Assembly: GCF_036059255.1 (NCBI RefSeq)
Contig: NZ_CP107947.1
Span: 2,542,001 to 2,606,000, forward strand
Reading direction: 5' to 3'
Source: Micromonospora sp. NBC_00389
GTDB taxonomy: Bacteria; Actinomycetota; Actinomycetes; Mycobacteriales; Micromonosporaceae
DNA: 64,000 nt
Shown piece by piece: positions 28,307 through 37,188 of this stretch; position 1 is the stretch's first letter; each line of letters opens with the position of its first letter. Made by a program: the position numbers and the translations under genes. The notes under the pieces are model-generated. The model was not told the origin of the DNA. It was given only the letters and a program-made list of their open reading frames with translations, and did no database searches.

Positions 28307-28534
28307 CTACTCCGGGTCGCGCTCGACGAGCGGGTTGTCCTGGACCCAGTCAGCGGTCTCGGTGTACTTGCGCTCGATGTACTCCTCCAGCCGGGCACGC
28401 TCGACCCGCCACTGGCCTCGTCCACCGATCTTGATCGCCGGCAATTCCCCGCTGCGCACCATGTGGTAGACCTGCGAGTCCGACACGTTCAGCTCGGCGG
28501 CGACGTCGGAGAGCAGCAGGAACCTCGGCTCCAC
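28307..28534 (-). CDS. Small helix-turn-helix DNA-binding protein (BldC/excisionase-like)
   Basis: This 75-residue MerR-type winged-helix protein comprises the HTH (LLLSDVAAELNVSDSQVYHM), the wing (RSGELPAIKIGGRGQWRVER) and the helix ARLEEYIERKY, followed by a short acidic tail. This is the AlpA/Xis/BldC fold, in which members without a dimerisation domain bind head-to-tail on direct repeats. GTG 28534 has GGGAG at 5-nt spacing. Paired GGCAAAC repeats lie just upstream of this gene and upstream of the next gene, suggesting self-regulation and control of the DUF6459 gene. No phage genes are nearby, so a chromosomal regulator is more likely than an excisionase. Confidence 0.85.
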   Translation of the reverse strand: MEPRFLLLSDVAAELNVSDSQVYHMVRSGELPAIKIGGRGQWRVERARLEEYIERKYTETADWVQDNPLVERDPE

Positions 28535-28556
28535 AGAAACTCCCGGGGTTGATGTC

Positions 28557-28573
28557 GTTTGCCTTAGTTTGCC
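28557..28573 (-). promoter_or_regulatory. Paired direct repeat, copy A (candidate BldC-like site)
   Basis: On the minus strand GGCAAACTAAGGCAAAC lies 22 bp before the HTH gene start, matching copy B at 16 of 17 positions and in the same orientation relative to its gene. Confidence 0.55.
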
Positions 28574-28748
28574 ATTGACAGCCTCGGCGGCCCAGCACGC
28601 GGGGCCCGGCGGCGGACCGACCATGGCGAGACACACCGGCGGGGAACTTCCACCGGCCGGAGGCGAGGTGTATGACGGTCACGGCGTGCGGCATGATCTG
28701 CGCCCGTGCCGGCTGCCGCCGGTGGAGGACTGAGCGGGGAGACGACCG

Positions 28749-29258
28749 GTGACCGACGAGCTTGTCCGGGTGTATGTGCCGGCGACCGTACCGATGCTGG
28801 CCCGGCTGCGGGAACAGGGGCTGACCGCCGACAGCGGGCACGCGGTGACCCCGGCGCTGCGCGAGTGGTACGCGGAGGGCGATGAGGAGGAGTTGGAGTA
28901 CGTGGCGTTCACCCGCGCCGCCCAGGACGCGCTGCACCTGCTCCGGGCCGATTCGGCCGCGCCCCGCCGTCGGGTCGTCGTCTCGGTCGACCTGCCTCCG
29001 GCCGCGGTCGGACGGGGCGATGGTGAGCTGGGTTCCAGCACGGTGACGTTGGCCGACGCCGTGCCGGTGGGCGCCGTCGCGGCGATCCACGTGGACGGCG
29101 CCGACGCTGTCGAGGAGGTCGCTGCCGCGGCCGACGTGGTGGCTGAGGCCGCCGCTGGCGACCCCGACGCCCAGTTCACGGTCGACGGCGCCGAGGACCA
29201 CGAGTTGGAGTGGTACGACGTGACCGAGCTGGACTTGCTGCTGCGCGCTGCCGGCTGA
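28749..29258 (+). CDS. DUF6912 family protein (Rv3231c-like)
   Basis: This 169-residue acidic soluble protein conserved in actinobacteria begins [20 protein letters not shown] and contains [20 protein letters not shown] and [15 protein letters not shown]. It ends in [19 protein letters not shown], which I recall from the DUF6912 group. The function is unknown. GTG 28749 follows GGGGAG at about 6 nt. The coding strand is opposite to the flanking HTH and membrane genes. Confidence 0.75.
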   Translation: MTDELVRVYVPATVPMLARLREQGLTADSGHAVTPALREWYAEGDEEELEYVAFTRAAQDALHLLRADSAAPRRRVVVSVDLPPAAVGRGDGELGSSTVTLADAVPVGAVAAIHVDGADAVEEVAAAADVVAEAAAGDPDAQFTVDGAEDHELEWYDVTELDLLLRAAG

Positions 29259-29278
29259 GCCGGCAGCACGCAGCGCGG

Positions 29279-30358
29279 TCAGCGGGCTGGGTCCGCCTCG
29301 GTCTGGTCCGCGTCGACAAGGTCCGCGTCGGCTGGATCCGAGTCGAACGGGTCGGCCCGGTCCGGGGCCTTCGCCGCGACGGGTTCGTCGTCGTCGGAGT
29401 GGGCTGGGCTGAGCGTGCGGCCGAACGCGATGAGCGCGGTCAACGCCCCCACGAAGAGCACCCAGATGCCGTTGTCCACCCGCGAGGTGCCCAGCGAGGT
29501 CTGCGCCACCGCGTCCGCCTCGCTCAGCGCGCTGGCCAGGTCGAGCAGTGATCGGCCACCGATCCGGATGATCACCTCGGCGAGCAGCAGGAGCAGCCCC
29601 GGCCCAGCGCCGGCGAGCAGGTAGGCCGGCCAGCGCAGCGTCGGCGTCTCGGGATCGCGGCGGACGGCCCGTCGGCGCGCCCAGGTGAGGTAGCCGAAGG
29701 CGAGGAGCCCGGCCAGCAGCCCGGCGAGGAGCGACTCGGTGCGCGACACCCACTTCGCCGCGTCGACCAGCGACTCCTGGCTGTCGCCCGCGCCGAAGAG
29801 GTCGAACAGTGGGTCCCGGGCGGGGCTGAACGCGACCACGAAGACCAGCGTGCCCAGCGCGGCGGTGACCACCGCACCGACCGCCGGGGCCGTCCGCGCA
29901 CCGGCGATCGCGCCACCGATGATCGCCGCGGCCGCGGTGGTGCCGGCGATCACGTTGGTGGTCGACGTGTCGAAGTAGGTGAGGTTGATCGTCAGCGCCG
30001 CGGCCAGCCCGACCAGCATTCCCGCCCCGATCGCCCCGACGAAGCGCAGGGTGACCCAGTCGCCGTACCGGCGGGACAGCAGGTTGCCGCAGGCCAGGGC
30101 GACGGCCGCCCCGGCCACCAGCGCGGCTGAGATCACGCCGGGCAGGGCGAACGCGGAGAGGCTGATCGCGGTGACCCCCGCCGCCGACGAGATGATCGCC
30201 TCCCTGGTCGACCAGAGCATGGCGGCCAACCAGCCCAGCGCCAGCAGCGCGAGCACCGCGGCACCAGGCGCGGGCACCGGCCGGCCGTTGGGGGTGGCCG
30301 TGTCGACCGCCGGCTCGTCCGACTCCGCGGCCGGGACGCGGCCGGGCTGCTTGGTCAT
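29279..30358 (-). CDS. Integral membrane protein of unknown function
   Basis: This 359-residue protein has about eight predicted transmembrane segments, among them VLALLALGWLAAMLW, VGAIGAGMLVGLAAAL, GAVVTAALGTLVFVVAF, LLAGAGPGLLLLLAEVII and IWVLFVGALTALIAFG. The N-terminal 30 residues are polar and the final 35 are strongly acidic (DSDPADADLVDADQTEADP). ATG 30358 has GGGGAG at 4-nt spacing. I do not recognise the family. It converges on the DUF6912 gene with 20 bp between them. Confidence 0.7.
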   Translation of the reverse strand: MTKQPGRVPAAESDEPAVDTATPNGRPVPAPGAAVLALLALGWLAAMLWSTREAIISSAAGVTAISLSAFALPGVISAALVAGAAVALACGNLLSRRYGDWVTLRFVGAIGAGMLVGLAAALTINLTYFDTSTTNVIAGTTAAAAIIGGAIAGARTAPAVGAVVTAALGTLVFVVAFSPARDPLFDLFGAGDSQESLVDAAKWVSRTESLLAGLLAGLLAFGYLTWARRRAVRRDPETPTLRWPAYLLAGAGPGLLLLLAEVIIRIGGRSLLDLASALSEADAVAQTSLGTSRVDNGIWVLFVGALTALIAFGRTLSPAHSDDDEPVAAKAPDRADPFDSDPADADLVDADQTEADPAR

Positions 30359-30697
30359 CGTCTCCCCTTCGAGGCGGCAGGTCACCGACCATTCAGGGTA
30401 CGCGGGTCCGCTGGGCGCCCCCGCCGCCCGGGACTGGCCGTGACCGGTACGGCCCGGCCCGGCTCCCCCGGGACGGGTGCCCGGTGTCCGCCCGCGACGC
30501 ATCGGTAAGGGGAGGAGGGGTGGGGCGGTCCTTGACGGGAGGGTGGTGGTGCAGGTGAGGCGGGCACCCGCGCATGGAACAATCGCGGGAGGTCCCGCCG
30601 CTGCTCGGCCCTTCCGCGCGGCGTCCGGTGTCCGGCCGTCCGGTCGGTGCCCGCGGGTCCGGTTTCGCCACTGCTGTCGAGATCGCCAGGAGCCTTG
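30359..30697. other. Intergenic region between divergent membrane-protein gene and pruA
   Basis: These 339 bp hold both promoters. TTGACG at 30532-30537 is a possible -35 for pruA, but I find no well-spaced -10. AGGAG at 30688-30692 is the pruA RBS. No gene is evident. Confidence 0.3.
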
Positions 30698-32326
30698 ATG
30701 GACGCCGTGTTCTCCGTACCCGAGCCGCGCAACGAGCCGGTTCGCAACTACGAGCCGGGCAGCCCCGACCGGGAGCGGCTCCAGCGGCGGCTGACCGAGC
30801 TCGCCGCCGAGCGCATCGACCTGCCGATGACCATCGGCGGCGAGCAGCGGATGGCCGCCGGTGATTCGATCAACGTGGTGCAGCCGCACCAGCACGCGCA
30901 CGTGCTGGGCGTGACCGCGCACGCCACCCACGACGACGCCCGTGCCGCGATCAAGGCGGCCAAGGATGCCGCTCCGATGTGGCGGGCGCTGCCGTTCGAG
31001 GAGCGCGCTGCGATCTTCCTGCGCGCCGCCGAACTGCTCGCCGGTCCATGGCGGGACACCCTCAACGGCGCCACCATGCTCGGCCAGTCGAAGACCGCGA
31101 TCCAGGCGGAGATCGACGCGGCCTGCGAGTTCATCGACTTCCTCCGGTTCAACGTGCACTTCGCCCGGCGCCTGCTGGAGGAGCAGCCGAGCTCCTCGCC
31201 CGGCGTCTGGAACCGCTTCGACCACCGCCCGCTGGAGGGCTTCGTCTACGCGGTGACCCCGTTCAACTTCACCGCCATTGCCGGCAACCTGCCCTCGGCG
31301 CCGGCCCTGCTGGGCAACACGGTGATCTGGAAGCCGGGCCCGACGCAGCAGTTCGCCGCGCACTTCACCATGCGGCTGTTCGAGGCCGCCGGCCTGCCGC
31401 CCGGCGTGATCAACATGGTGACCGGCCGGGGCGAGGAGGTCTCCGACGTCGTGCTCGCTGACCCGGACCTGGCCGGCATCCACTTCACCGGCTCGACCAA
31501 GGTCTTCCAGCAGCTCTGGCGGACCGTCGGCGACAACATCGCCCGCTACCGGGGCTACCCGCGGCTGGTCGGCGAGACCGGTGGCAAGGACTTCGTGGTC
31601 GCGCACACCAGCGCCGACGTGGACGCCCTGCACACCGCGCTGATCCGTGGCGCCTACGAGTACCAGGGCCAGAAGTGCTCGGCGGCCTCCCGGGCGTACG
31701 TGCCGCGCTCGCTCTGGGAGGGTGGGCTGCGGGACCGGCTGGCCGCCACCACCGACTCGCTGACCTACGGCGACGTGACCGACTTCAGCAACTTCGGCGG
31801 CGCGGTGATCGACGACAAGGCGTTCGCCCGGCACACCGCCGCGCTGGAGCTGATCGCCGGCGACGACACCTGCCGGGTGCTGGCCGGCGGCACCGCCGAC
31901 GACTCGGTCGGGTACTTCGTCCGGCCGACGCTCTTCGAGTGCAGCGACGCCGCCCACGAGACCTTCACCACCGAGTACTTCGGGCCGATCCTGGGCGTGC
32001 ACGTGTTCGACGACGCCCGCTTCGACGAGGTGGTCGCGCAGGCCGAGTCGATCGCGCCCTACGCGCTGACCGGGTCGGTGTTCGCCACCGACCGCCGGGT
32101 GATCGACGCGGTCGGCGAGCGGATGCGGTACGCGGCCGGCAACTTCTACATCAACGACAAGCCGACCGGCGCGGTGGTCGGGCAGCAGCCCTTCGGCGGC
32201 GCCCGGGCCAGCGGCACCAACGACAAGGCGGGTTCCTGGCTCAACCTGGTCCGCTGGGTGTCGCCGCGGACGATCAAGGAGACCTTCGTGCCGCCGACCG
32301 ACCACACGTACCCGCACATGGGCTGA
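30698..32326 (+). CDS. pruA: L-glutamate gamma-semialdehyde dehydrogenase (1-pyrroline-5-carboxylate dehydrogenase)
   Basis: This enzyme oxidises glutamate semialdehyde to glutamate with NAD, the second step of proline use. The 542 residues match the monofunctional PruA form. The sequence VTPFNFTAIAGNLPSAPALL, the NAD loop HFTGSTKVFQQLW, the general base in LVGETGGKDFVVAH (about Glu293), the catalytic cysteine in GQKCSAASRAYVP (about Cys327) and FGPILGVHVFDD are present. The ending GARASGTNDKAGSWLNLVRW followed by PRTIKE is diagnostic. ATG 30698 has AGGAG at 5 nt. No proline dehydrogenase is adjacent. Confidence 0.94.
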   Translation: MDAVFSVPEPRNEPVRNYEPGSPDRERLQRRLTELAAERIDLPMTIGGEQRMAAGDSINVVQPHQHAHVLGVTAHATHDDARAAIKAAKDAAPMWRALPFEERAAIFLRAAELLAGPWRDTLNGATMLGQSKTAIQAEIDAACEFIDFLRFNVHFARRLLEEQPSSSPGVWNRFDHRPLEGFVYAVTPFNFTAIAGNLPSAPALLGNTVIWKPGPTQQFAAHFTMRLFEAAGLPPGVINMVTGRGEEVSDVVLADPDLAGIHFTGSTKVFQQLWRTVGDNIARYRGYPRLVGETGGKDFVVAHTSADVDALHTALIRGAYEYQGQKCSAASRAYVPRSLWEGGLRDRLAATTDSLTYGDVTDFSNFGGAVIDDKAFARHTAALELIAGDDTCRVLAGGTADDSVGYFVRPTLFECSDAAHETFTTEYFGPILGVHVFDDARFDEVVAQAESIAPYALTGSVFATDRRVIDAVGERMRYAAGNFYINDKPTGAVVGQQPFGGARASGTNDKAGSWLNLVRWVSPRTIKETFVPPTDHTYPHMG

Positions 32327-32422
32327 CCGGCGCCGACCGCCGGCGGCGCGCGTGCGCTGCCGGCGGTAGCCCGGCCGGGTTCACCCCATCGCCGTACCCA
32401 TCGATGGTCCTCAACGGACAGT

Positions 32423-32435
32423 CTGTCGCCGACAG
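32423..32435. promoter_or_regulatory. Palindrome upstream of PadR gene (candidate operator)
   Basis: CTGTCG-C-CGACAG is a perfect 13-nt palindrome about 70 bp before the PadR gene, with a half site CTGTCGGG at 32451-32458. It could be an autoregulatory operator. Confidence 0.35.
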
Positions 32436-32506
32436 TGCACATAGGAAGTCCTGTCGGGTGGCAAACCGTCAAATCCTGGACGCCGCGAGCGTAAAGTGGC
32501 AGCGTA

Positions 32507-33028
32507 GTGGGCATGGCGGATTCCGGAGTCAACCCTACGGCGGCGGCCCTTCTCGGCCTGCTCCATGAGGGCCCGATGACAGGCGGTCAGTTGATGGCCG
32601 CCGCTGAGCGCCGGCTGGCGCCGTACTGGTCGATGACCCGCAGCCAGGTCTACCGCGAATTGCCGGTGCTGGCCGAGCGGGGGTTCGTGCGGCTCGGCAA
32701 GCCGGGGCCGCGGATGAGCCAGCCGTACTCGCTCACCGCCGCCGGGAAACGGACATTTTCCCGCTGGCTGACGGAGAACCCGGGGCGGGACACCATCCGC
32801 AACCCGATAGCGCTCCGGATGGCGTTCGGCGAGCTGCACTCCGCCAGCCAGCTGAAGGGGCTGTACGCCTCCGCCAACGAGTACCACACCGAGGCCCTGG
32901 CGCAGGTCCGGGAACAGGTGAAAAACGCCAAACGGGACGGGGAGACGTACGACGCCAGCGCGCTGGAGTTCGCCGTCGCCTACCACCGGGCGGCCCTGTC
33001 GTGGCTGAAGTCCGCCCCCGTCGGGTGA
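32507..33028 (+). CDS. PadR family transcriptional regulator
   Basis: This is a 173-residue winged-helix regulator. The DNA-binding domain shows AALLGLLHEGPMTGGQLMAA, MTRSQVYRELPVLAERGFVR and the wing KPGPRMSQPYSLTAAGKRTF, followed by a C-terminal helical dimerisation region (Vir-like). PadR proteins usually repress efflux or stress genes in response to small aromatic or cationic ligands. GTG 32507 lies 9 nt after TAAAGT, a possible -10; ATG 32513 is an alternative. No target transporter is adjacent. Confidence 0.9.
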   Translation: MGMADSGVNPTAAALLGLLHEGPMTGGQLMAAAERRLAPYWSMTRSQVYRELPVLAERGFVRLGKPGPRMSQPYSLTAAGKRTFSRWLTENPGRDTIRNPIALRMAFGELHSASQLKGLYASANEYHTEALAQVREQVKNAKRDGETYDASALEFAVAYHRAALSWLKSAPVG

Positions 33029-33078
33029 CCTCCGGCGGGTTCGCCCATAGGGAACGAGCTGCTTCGCTCGCGGCACAG

Positions 33079-33084
33079 TACGCT
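33079..33084 (+). promoter_or_regulatory. -10 element TACGCT of prfB (near-leaderless)
   Basis: TACGCT lies 8 nt before GTG 33093 and no RBS is visible, which favours GTG 33093 over the in-frame TTG at 33084. Confidence 0.45.
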
Positions 33085-33092
33085 TGTCTGTC

Positions 33093-34214
33093 GTGACCGC
33101 TGCCGATTACGCCGAACAGCTCAAGGAACTCGACGCGACCCTGCGAAACATCGAGGCCGTCCTCAACCTTGACCGTCTGCACGAGGACAAGGCCCGGCTT
33201 GAGCAGGAGGCGTCCGCCCCCGATCTGTGGGACGACCAGGCCAAGGCTCAGCAGGTGACCTCGCAGCTGTCGTACGTCAACGGCGAGATCAGCAAGCTGG
33301 GCAGCCTGCGTTCGCAGCTCGACGACGCCCAGGTGCTGCTGGAGCTGGCCGAGGCCGAATCCGACCCGGGTGTGCTCACCGAGGTCGAAGCGGAGATCAC
33401 CGGGCTGACCAAGGCCATCCAGGAGATGGAGGTCCGTACCCTGCTCTCCGGCGAGTACGACTCCCGGGAGGCGCTGGTCGCCATCCGGGCCGGTGCCGGT
33501 GGCGTGGACGCGGCGGACTTCGCCGAGATGCTCCTGCGGATGTACCTGCGCTGGGCGGAGCGGCACGGCTACCCGACCGAGGTCTACGAGACCTCGTACG
33601 CCGAGGAGGCGGGCCTGAAGTCGGCCACCTTCGCGGTCAAGGTGCCCTACGCGTACGGCACGCTCAGTGTCGAGTCGGGCACCCACCGGTTGGTCCGGAT
33701 CAGCCCGTTCGACAACCAGGGCCGCCGGCAGACCAGCTTCGCCGGCGTCGAGGTGTTGCCGGTCACCGAGCAGACCGACCACATCGACATCCCCGAGAAC
33801 GAGATGCGGGTCGACGTCTACCGCTCTTCCGGGCCGGGCGGGCAGAGCGTCAACACCACCGACTCGGCGGTGCGGCTCACCCACATTCCGACCGGCATCG
33901 TGGTGACCTGCCAGAACGAGAAGTCCCAGCTGCAGAACAAGGCCTCCGCGATGCGGGTTCTCCAGGCCCGGCTGTTGGAGCGTAAGCGCCAGGAGGAGCA
34001 GGCCAAGCTGGAGGGGCTCAAGGAGAACGCCGCCGGCTCGTGGGGGGACCAGATGCGGTCCTACGTCCTGCACCCTTATCAGATGGTGAAGGATCTCCGA
34101 ACCGAGCAGGAGACCGGCAATCCGAGCTCGGTCTTCGACGGCGAGTTGGACAGTTTCATCGAAGCCGGCATCCGCTGGCGCAAGCAGCGCCAACTCGCCG
34201 GCGACGGTGCGTGA
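33093..34214 (+). CDS. prfB: Peptide chain release factor 2
   Basis: RF2 reads UGA and UAA stop codons and triggers peptide release. The 373-residue protein contains the codon-recognition motif SPF ([15 protein letters not shown]) and the universal GGQ motif ([20 protein letters not shown]). The N-terminal coiled-coil domain is complete and in one frame. The programmed +1 frameshift UGA of many bacterial prfB genes is absent, as is usual in actinobacteria. It lies just before ftsE-ftsX-smpB-ssrA. Confidence 0.96.
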   Translation: MTAADYAEQLKELDATLRNIEAVLNLDRLHEDKARLEQEASAPDLWDDQAKAQQVTSQLSYVNGEISKLGSLRSQLDDAQVLLELAEAESDPGVLTEVEAEITGLTKAIQEMEVRTLLSGEYDSREALVAIRAGAGGVDAADFAEMLLRMYLRWAERHGYPTEVYETSYAEEAGLKSATFAVKVPYAYGTLSVESGTHRLVRISPFDNQGRRQTSFAGVEVLPVTEQTDHIDIPENEMRVDVYRSSGPGGQSVNTTDSAVRLTHIPTGIVVTCQNEKSQLQNKASAMRVLQARLLERKRQEEQAKLEGLKENAAGSWGDQMRSYVLHPYQMVKDLRTEQETGNPSSVFDGELDSFIEAGIRWRKQRQLAGDGA

Positions 34215-34295
34215 CGACACGCAGGCGGAGCGCGTCGTCGATCTCCTGGTAGAGCCCTAATCGAGGACGCGCGGCGTATCTACGGGGCGTGGGGC

Positions 34296-34323
34296 TTGGC
34301 ACTGTCGTTACACCGCGTAGACT
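34296..34323 (+). promoter_or_regulatory. ftsE promoter (leaderless)
   Basis: TTGGCA at 34296-34301 and TAGACT at 34318-34323 are separated by 16 bp; the GTG start of ftsE follows 8 nt later without an RBS. Confidence 0.55.
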
Positions 34324-34331
34324 CACCACCC

Positions 34332-35012
34332 GTGATTCAGCTTGAGCAAGTGACGAAGACGTACCCGAAGGCGTCCCGGCCTTCGCTCGACAACGTGTCC
34401 GTCTCGATCGAGAAGGGCGAGTTCGTCTTCTTCATCGGTCCATCCGGCTCCGGCAAGTCCACAATCATCAAGATGCTGCTGCACGAGGTCGCCCCCAACA
34501 AGGGGCGGGTCATCGTCAACAGCAAGGACGTCACCTCGATGCGCTCCTGGAAGCGACCCCACTTCCGGCGCTCGATTGGTTGCGTTTTCCAGGACTTCCG
34601 GCTGCTTCCGAACCGCACCGCGTACGAGAACGTGGCGTTCGCCCTTGAGGTGATCGGCAAGACCAAGGCGGTTGCCCGCCGGGTCGTGCCCGAGGTGCTG
34701 GAGCTGGTCGGGCTCGGCGGCAAGGAGCACCGCTACCCGCACGAGCTCTCGGGTGGTGAGCAGCAGCGCGTCGCCGTCGCCCGGGCGTTCGTGAACCGTC
34801 CGCTGATCCTGCTGGCGGACGAGCCGACCGGAAACCTGGACCCGGACACCTCGATCGAGATCATGCGTCTGCTGGACCGGATCAACCGCACCGGCACGAC
34901 CGTCGTGATGGTCACCCACGACTCCAACATCGTGAACCAGATGCGCCGCCGCGTCGTCGAGATCGAGAGCGGTCGCATCGTGCGTGACCAGGCCCGCGGC
35001 GTCTACGGGTGA
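34332..35012 (+). CDS. ftsE: Cell division ATP-binding protein FtsE
   Basis: This is the ATPase half of the FtsEX complex, which couples division to activation of peptidoglycan hydrolases outside the cell. It is a 226-residue ABC protein with Walker [10 protein letters not shown] (36-44), Q-loop [12 protein letters not shown], signature [15 protein letters not shown], Walker [14 protein letters not shown] and H-loop VTHD. It is followed 67 bp later by ftsX. GTG 34332 is preceded by a -10 at the leaderless distance. Confidence 0.96.
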   Translation: MIQLEQVTKTYPKASRPSLDNVSVSIEKGEFVFFIGPSGSGKSTIIKMLLHEVAPNKGRVIVNSKDVTSMRSWKRPHFRRSIGCVFQDFRLLPNRTAYENVAFALEVIGKTKAVARRVVPEVLELVGLGGKEHRYPHELSGGEQQRVAVARAFVNRPLILLADEPTGNLDPDTSIEIMRLLDRINRTGTTVVMVTHDSNIVNQMRRRVVEIESGRIVRDQARGVYG

Positions 35013-35079
35013 GCCGGCGCTCCACCCCTGCGCAGCCTGACGACGAACACCTGATGCCGGAGACCCGGAGGAAACCCCG

Positions 35080-35955
35080 ATGCGCGTGAAATACGTCCTG
35101 TCCGAGGTATTGGTCGGACTGTGGCGCAACGTGACCATGTCCATCGCGATGATCATCACGATGGCGGTCTCGCTGACCATGCTCGGCGCCAGCGGTCTCA
35201 TGTACCGCCAGGTCGACGACATGAAGGACCTCTACTACAAGAACATCGAGGTTTCGATCTTCTTGAGCCAGGAGGTGACCGAGCAGCAGCGCACCGACCT
35301 GAACGCCAAGCTGGACGGCGACCCCCTGGTGAAGGAGGTCCTCTATGTCAACAAGGACGAGGCGTACAAGCGCTTCAAGGAGATGTACCAGGACGCGCCG
35401 GACCTGGTGAACGCGGTCAAGCCGGACCAACTGCCTGAGTCGTTCCGGCTGAAGCTGAACAACCCGGAGCAGTACAAGAACATCTACGACCAGTACAAGG
35501 AAACCGAGGGCGTCGACGAGATCGTCGACCAGAGCCGACTACTGGACAAGATCTTCAACATCCTCACCTCGATCCAGAACATCGCGCTGGCCGCCGCCAT
35601 CGTGATGGCCGTCGCCGCCCTGCTGCTGGTCGCGAACACCATCCAGGTGGCCGCCTACAGCAAGCGGCGTGAGGTGGCGGTCATGAAACTTGTCGGCGCT
35701 TCCAACTGGTTCATCCAGGCGCCGTTCGTGTTGGAGGCGGTGGTGGCTGGCCTGATTGGCTCGCTGCTCGGCCTGGTTGCCCTCGTCGCGGCGAAGTATC
35801 TGCTCTTCGACGGGTCACTCAGCGCGTTGCAGGGCCTGCTCTCGCCGATCAGCTGGGGTGACATCATGTTCATCTTCCCGCTGATGGCCGGCGTCGGTGG
35901 CCTGGTCAGCGCCGGCACCGCCTGGATCACCCTCCGCTTCTACCTGCGGGTCTAG
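35080..35955 (+). CDS. ftsX: Cell division protein FtsX
   Basis: This is the permease-like half of FtsEX, 291 residues. Helix 1 is around 20-42 (TMSIAMIITMAVSLTMLGAS). An extracellular loop of about 120 residues follows (residues 45-165), which in relatives binds cell-wall hydrolases such as RipC. Three further helices are near 170-195, 222-247 and 262-285. The conserved YSKRREVAVMKLVGASNWFI lies in the cytoplasmic loop. ATG 35080 has CGGAGG a few nt upstream. Confidence 0.96.
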   Translation: MRVKYVLSEVLVGLWRNVTMSIAMIITMAVSLTMLGASGLMYRQVDDMKDLYYKNIEVSIFLSQEVTEQQRTDLNAKLDGDPLVKEVLYVNKDEAYKRFKEMYQDAPDLVNAVKPDQLPESFRLKLNNPEQYKNIYDQYKETEGVDEIVDQSRLLDKIFNILTSIQNIALAAAIVMAVAALLLVANTIQVAAYSKRREVAVMKLVGASNWFIQAPFVLEAVVAGLIGSLLGLVALVAAKYLLFDGSLSALQGLLSPISWGDIMFIFPLMAGVGGLVSAGTAWITLRFYLRV

Positions 35956-35985
35956 GCGCCGTACGGGTCGTCCCGTCATCGCCCG

Positions 35986-36028
35986 AGGGCCCTCCCGCTG
36001 CCGGAAATAAACGGCGCGGGAGGGTCCT
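35986..36028 (+). terminator. ftsX terminator
   Basis: AGGGCCCTCCCGC pairs with GCGGGAGGGTCCT over 13 bp (one G-T wobble), and inner GCCG/CGGC bases tighten the loop. It begins 31 nt after the ftsX stop. Confidence 0.75.
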
Positions 36029-36106
36029 TGTCATTCAGGTAGCATGATCGGTTGTCCGGCCGGGGTGATCCCGGCCATGGACTTTCCGGGAGAGGGGGTG
36101 GCACCG

Positions 36107-36586
36107 ATGCCACGGGAAAAGGGGCGCAAGGTCGTCGCCTCCAACAAGAAGGCGCGTCACGACTACTCGATCCTCGACACGTACGAGGCGGGTATGGCGC
36201 TCACCGGCACCGAGGTCAAGTCGCTGCGGGCCGGGCGCGCGTCGCTGGTGGACGCGTTCGCCCAGGAGCGCAACGGCGAGCTGTACCTGCACTCGATGCA
36301 CATCCCGGAGTACACCCAGGGCACCTGGACCAACCACGAGCCCCGGCGTACGCGCAAGCTGCTGCTCAACCGGGGCGAGATCGACCGGCTGCTCGGCAAG
36401 ACCCGTGAGGGCGGTCTGACCATCGTCCCGTTGCAGGTCTACTTCTCCGACGGCTGGGCCAAGGTGGAGATCGCCCTGGCCAAGGGCAAGAAGTCGTACG
36501 ACAAGCGTCAGGACCTCGCCAAGCGGGACGCGGACCGGGAGATCGCCCGGGTCTCCGGTCGGCGCGGCAAGGGCATGGACGACTGA
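36107..36586 (+). CDS. smpB: SsrA-binding protein SmpB
   Basis: SmpB binds tmRNA and delivers it to stalled ribosomes in trans-translation. The 159 residues contain the family pattern [40 protein letters not shown], the [16 protein letters not shown] segment and [20 protein letters not shown], plus the basic tail [22 protein letters not shown] 36107 fits the usual family length and has GAGAGGGGG upstream. The tmRNA gene follows about 100 bp downstream. Confidence 0.95.
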   Translation: MPREKGRKVVASNKKARHDYSILDTYEAGMALTGTEVKSLRAGRASLVDAFAQERNGELYLHSMHIPEYTQGTWTNHEPRRTRKLLLNRGEIDRLLGKTREGGLTIVPLQVYFSDGWAKVEIALAKGKKSYDKRQDLAKRDADREIARVSGRRGKGMDD

Positions 36587-36600
36587 ATAACCCTGTTTGT

Positions 36601-36622
36601 CCGGGTCGGCGCGCCGGCCCGG
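36601..36622 (+). terminator. smpB terminator hairpin
   Basis: CCGGGTCGGC and GCCGGCCCGG form a 10-bp stem with one wobble, 15 nt after smpB. TAGTCT at 36654-36659 downstream is a possible -10 for ssrA. Confidence 0.5.
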
Positions 36623-36690
36623 GGCTCGGGATGAAACCCGTTGCGGCAGGCGTTAGTCTTGTCAGTGCCGCCACATCGGCGGCCTGTCGA

Positions 36691-37066
36691 GGGGGTGACT
36701 GGTTTCGACTTCGTACGCAGCGACAGGGGAAGCGAGCCGAGGAAGCCGACGTCGTCTCGAGAATCGGTCGTCGGAAACTTATAAGCGCCAAGAACAATCG
36801 CGCTGACTTCGCTCTCGCCGCCTGAGGCGAGTAGCTAAGTCTGTCGGCCTGGGAACGCCTTCGTCCCAGTAGCCGGCATCAGCTAGAAGGCTGGCCAATC
36901 GGACCCGGTCGCGGGGTCCGTGCGGCGAGATTAATCAGCGACTGGGCCCGTCACACCAACTTGCTCGCGTGAGCGGTGGGGCCGAGTAGAGGCACAGCGA
37001 GCTGCGCTCGGAGAAGCCCTGACAAACCGGCGAAGGACCCGGGTTCGATTCCCGGCACCTCCACCA
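36691..37066 (+). ncRNA. ssrA: Transfer-messenger RNA (tmRNA)
   Basis: The 5' end GGGGGTGACTGGTTTCGAC and 3' end GACCCGGGTTCGATTCCCGG then CACCTCCACCA are the two halves of the tRNA-like domain; GGGGGTG pairs with CACCTCC and CCA is encoded. The tag-reading frame is GCC 36787 to the stop TGA 36823-36825, giving the peptide AKNNRADFALAA. The gene follows smpB, as expected. The exact 3' base may be off by one. Confidence 0.96.
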
Positions 37067-37075
37067 CCTCGAAGC

Positions 37076-37107
37076 GATGCGCCCCGGCCCCCCGGCCGGG
37101 GCGCATC
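37076..37107 (+). terminator. tmRNA terminator
   Basis: A perfect 14-bp stem GATGCGCCCCGGCC with its complement and a CCCC loop lies 10 nt after the tmRNA 3' end. Confidence 0.8.
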
Positions 37108-37175
37108 GTCGTATCCGGGCCCACTCGGCTCCGGCACTCCCGGGAGCCATGACGCCGGCCGCGGCGTGGCTCGCC

Positions 37176-37181
37176 TACGCT
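37176..37181 (+). promoter_or_regulatory. -10 element TACGCT (leaderless start)
   Basis: TACGCT lies 7 nt before GTG 37189; no RBS is present, which supports that start. Confidence 0.45.
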
Positions 37182-37188
37182 GCCGGCT

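Noticed and set aside
29279..32317. 1012-codon minus-strand frame joining the membrane protein to the antisense of pruA
   Set aside because: Only the part from ATG 30358 has an RBS and membrane-protein character; the rest is the shadow of pruA.
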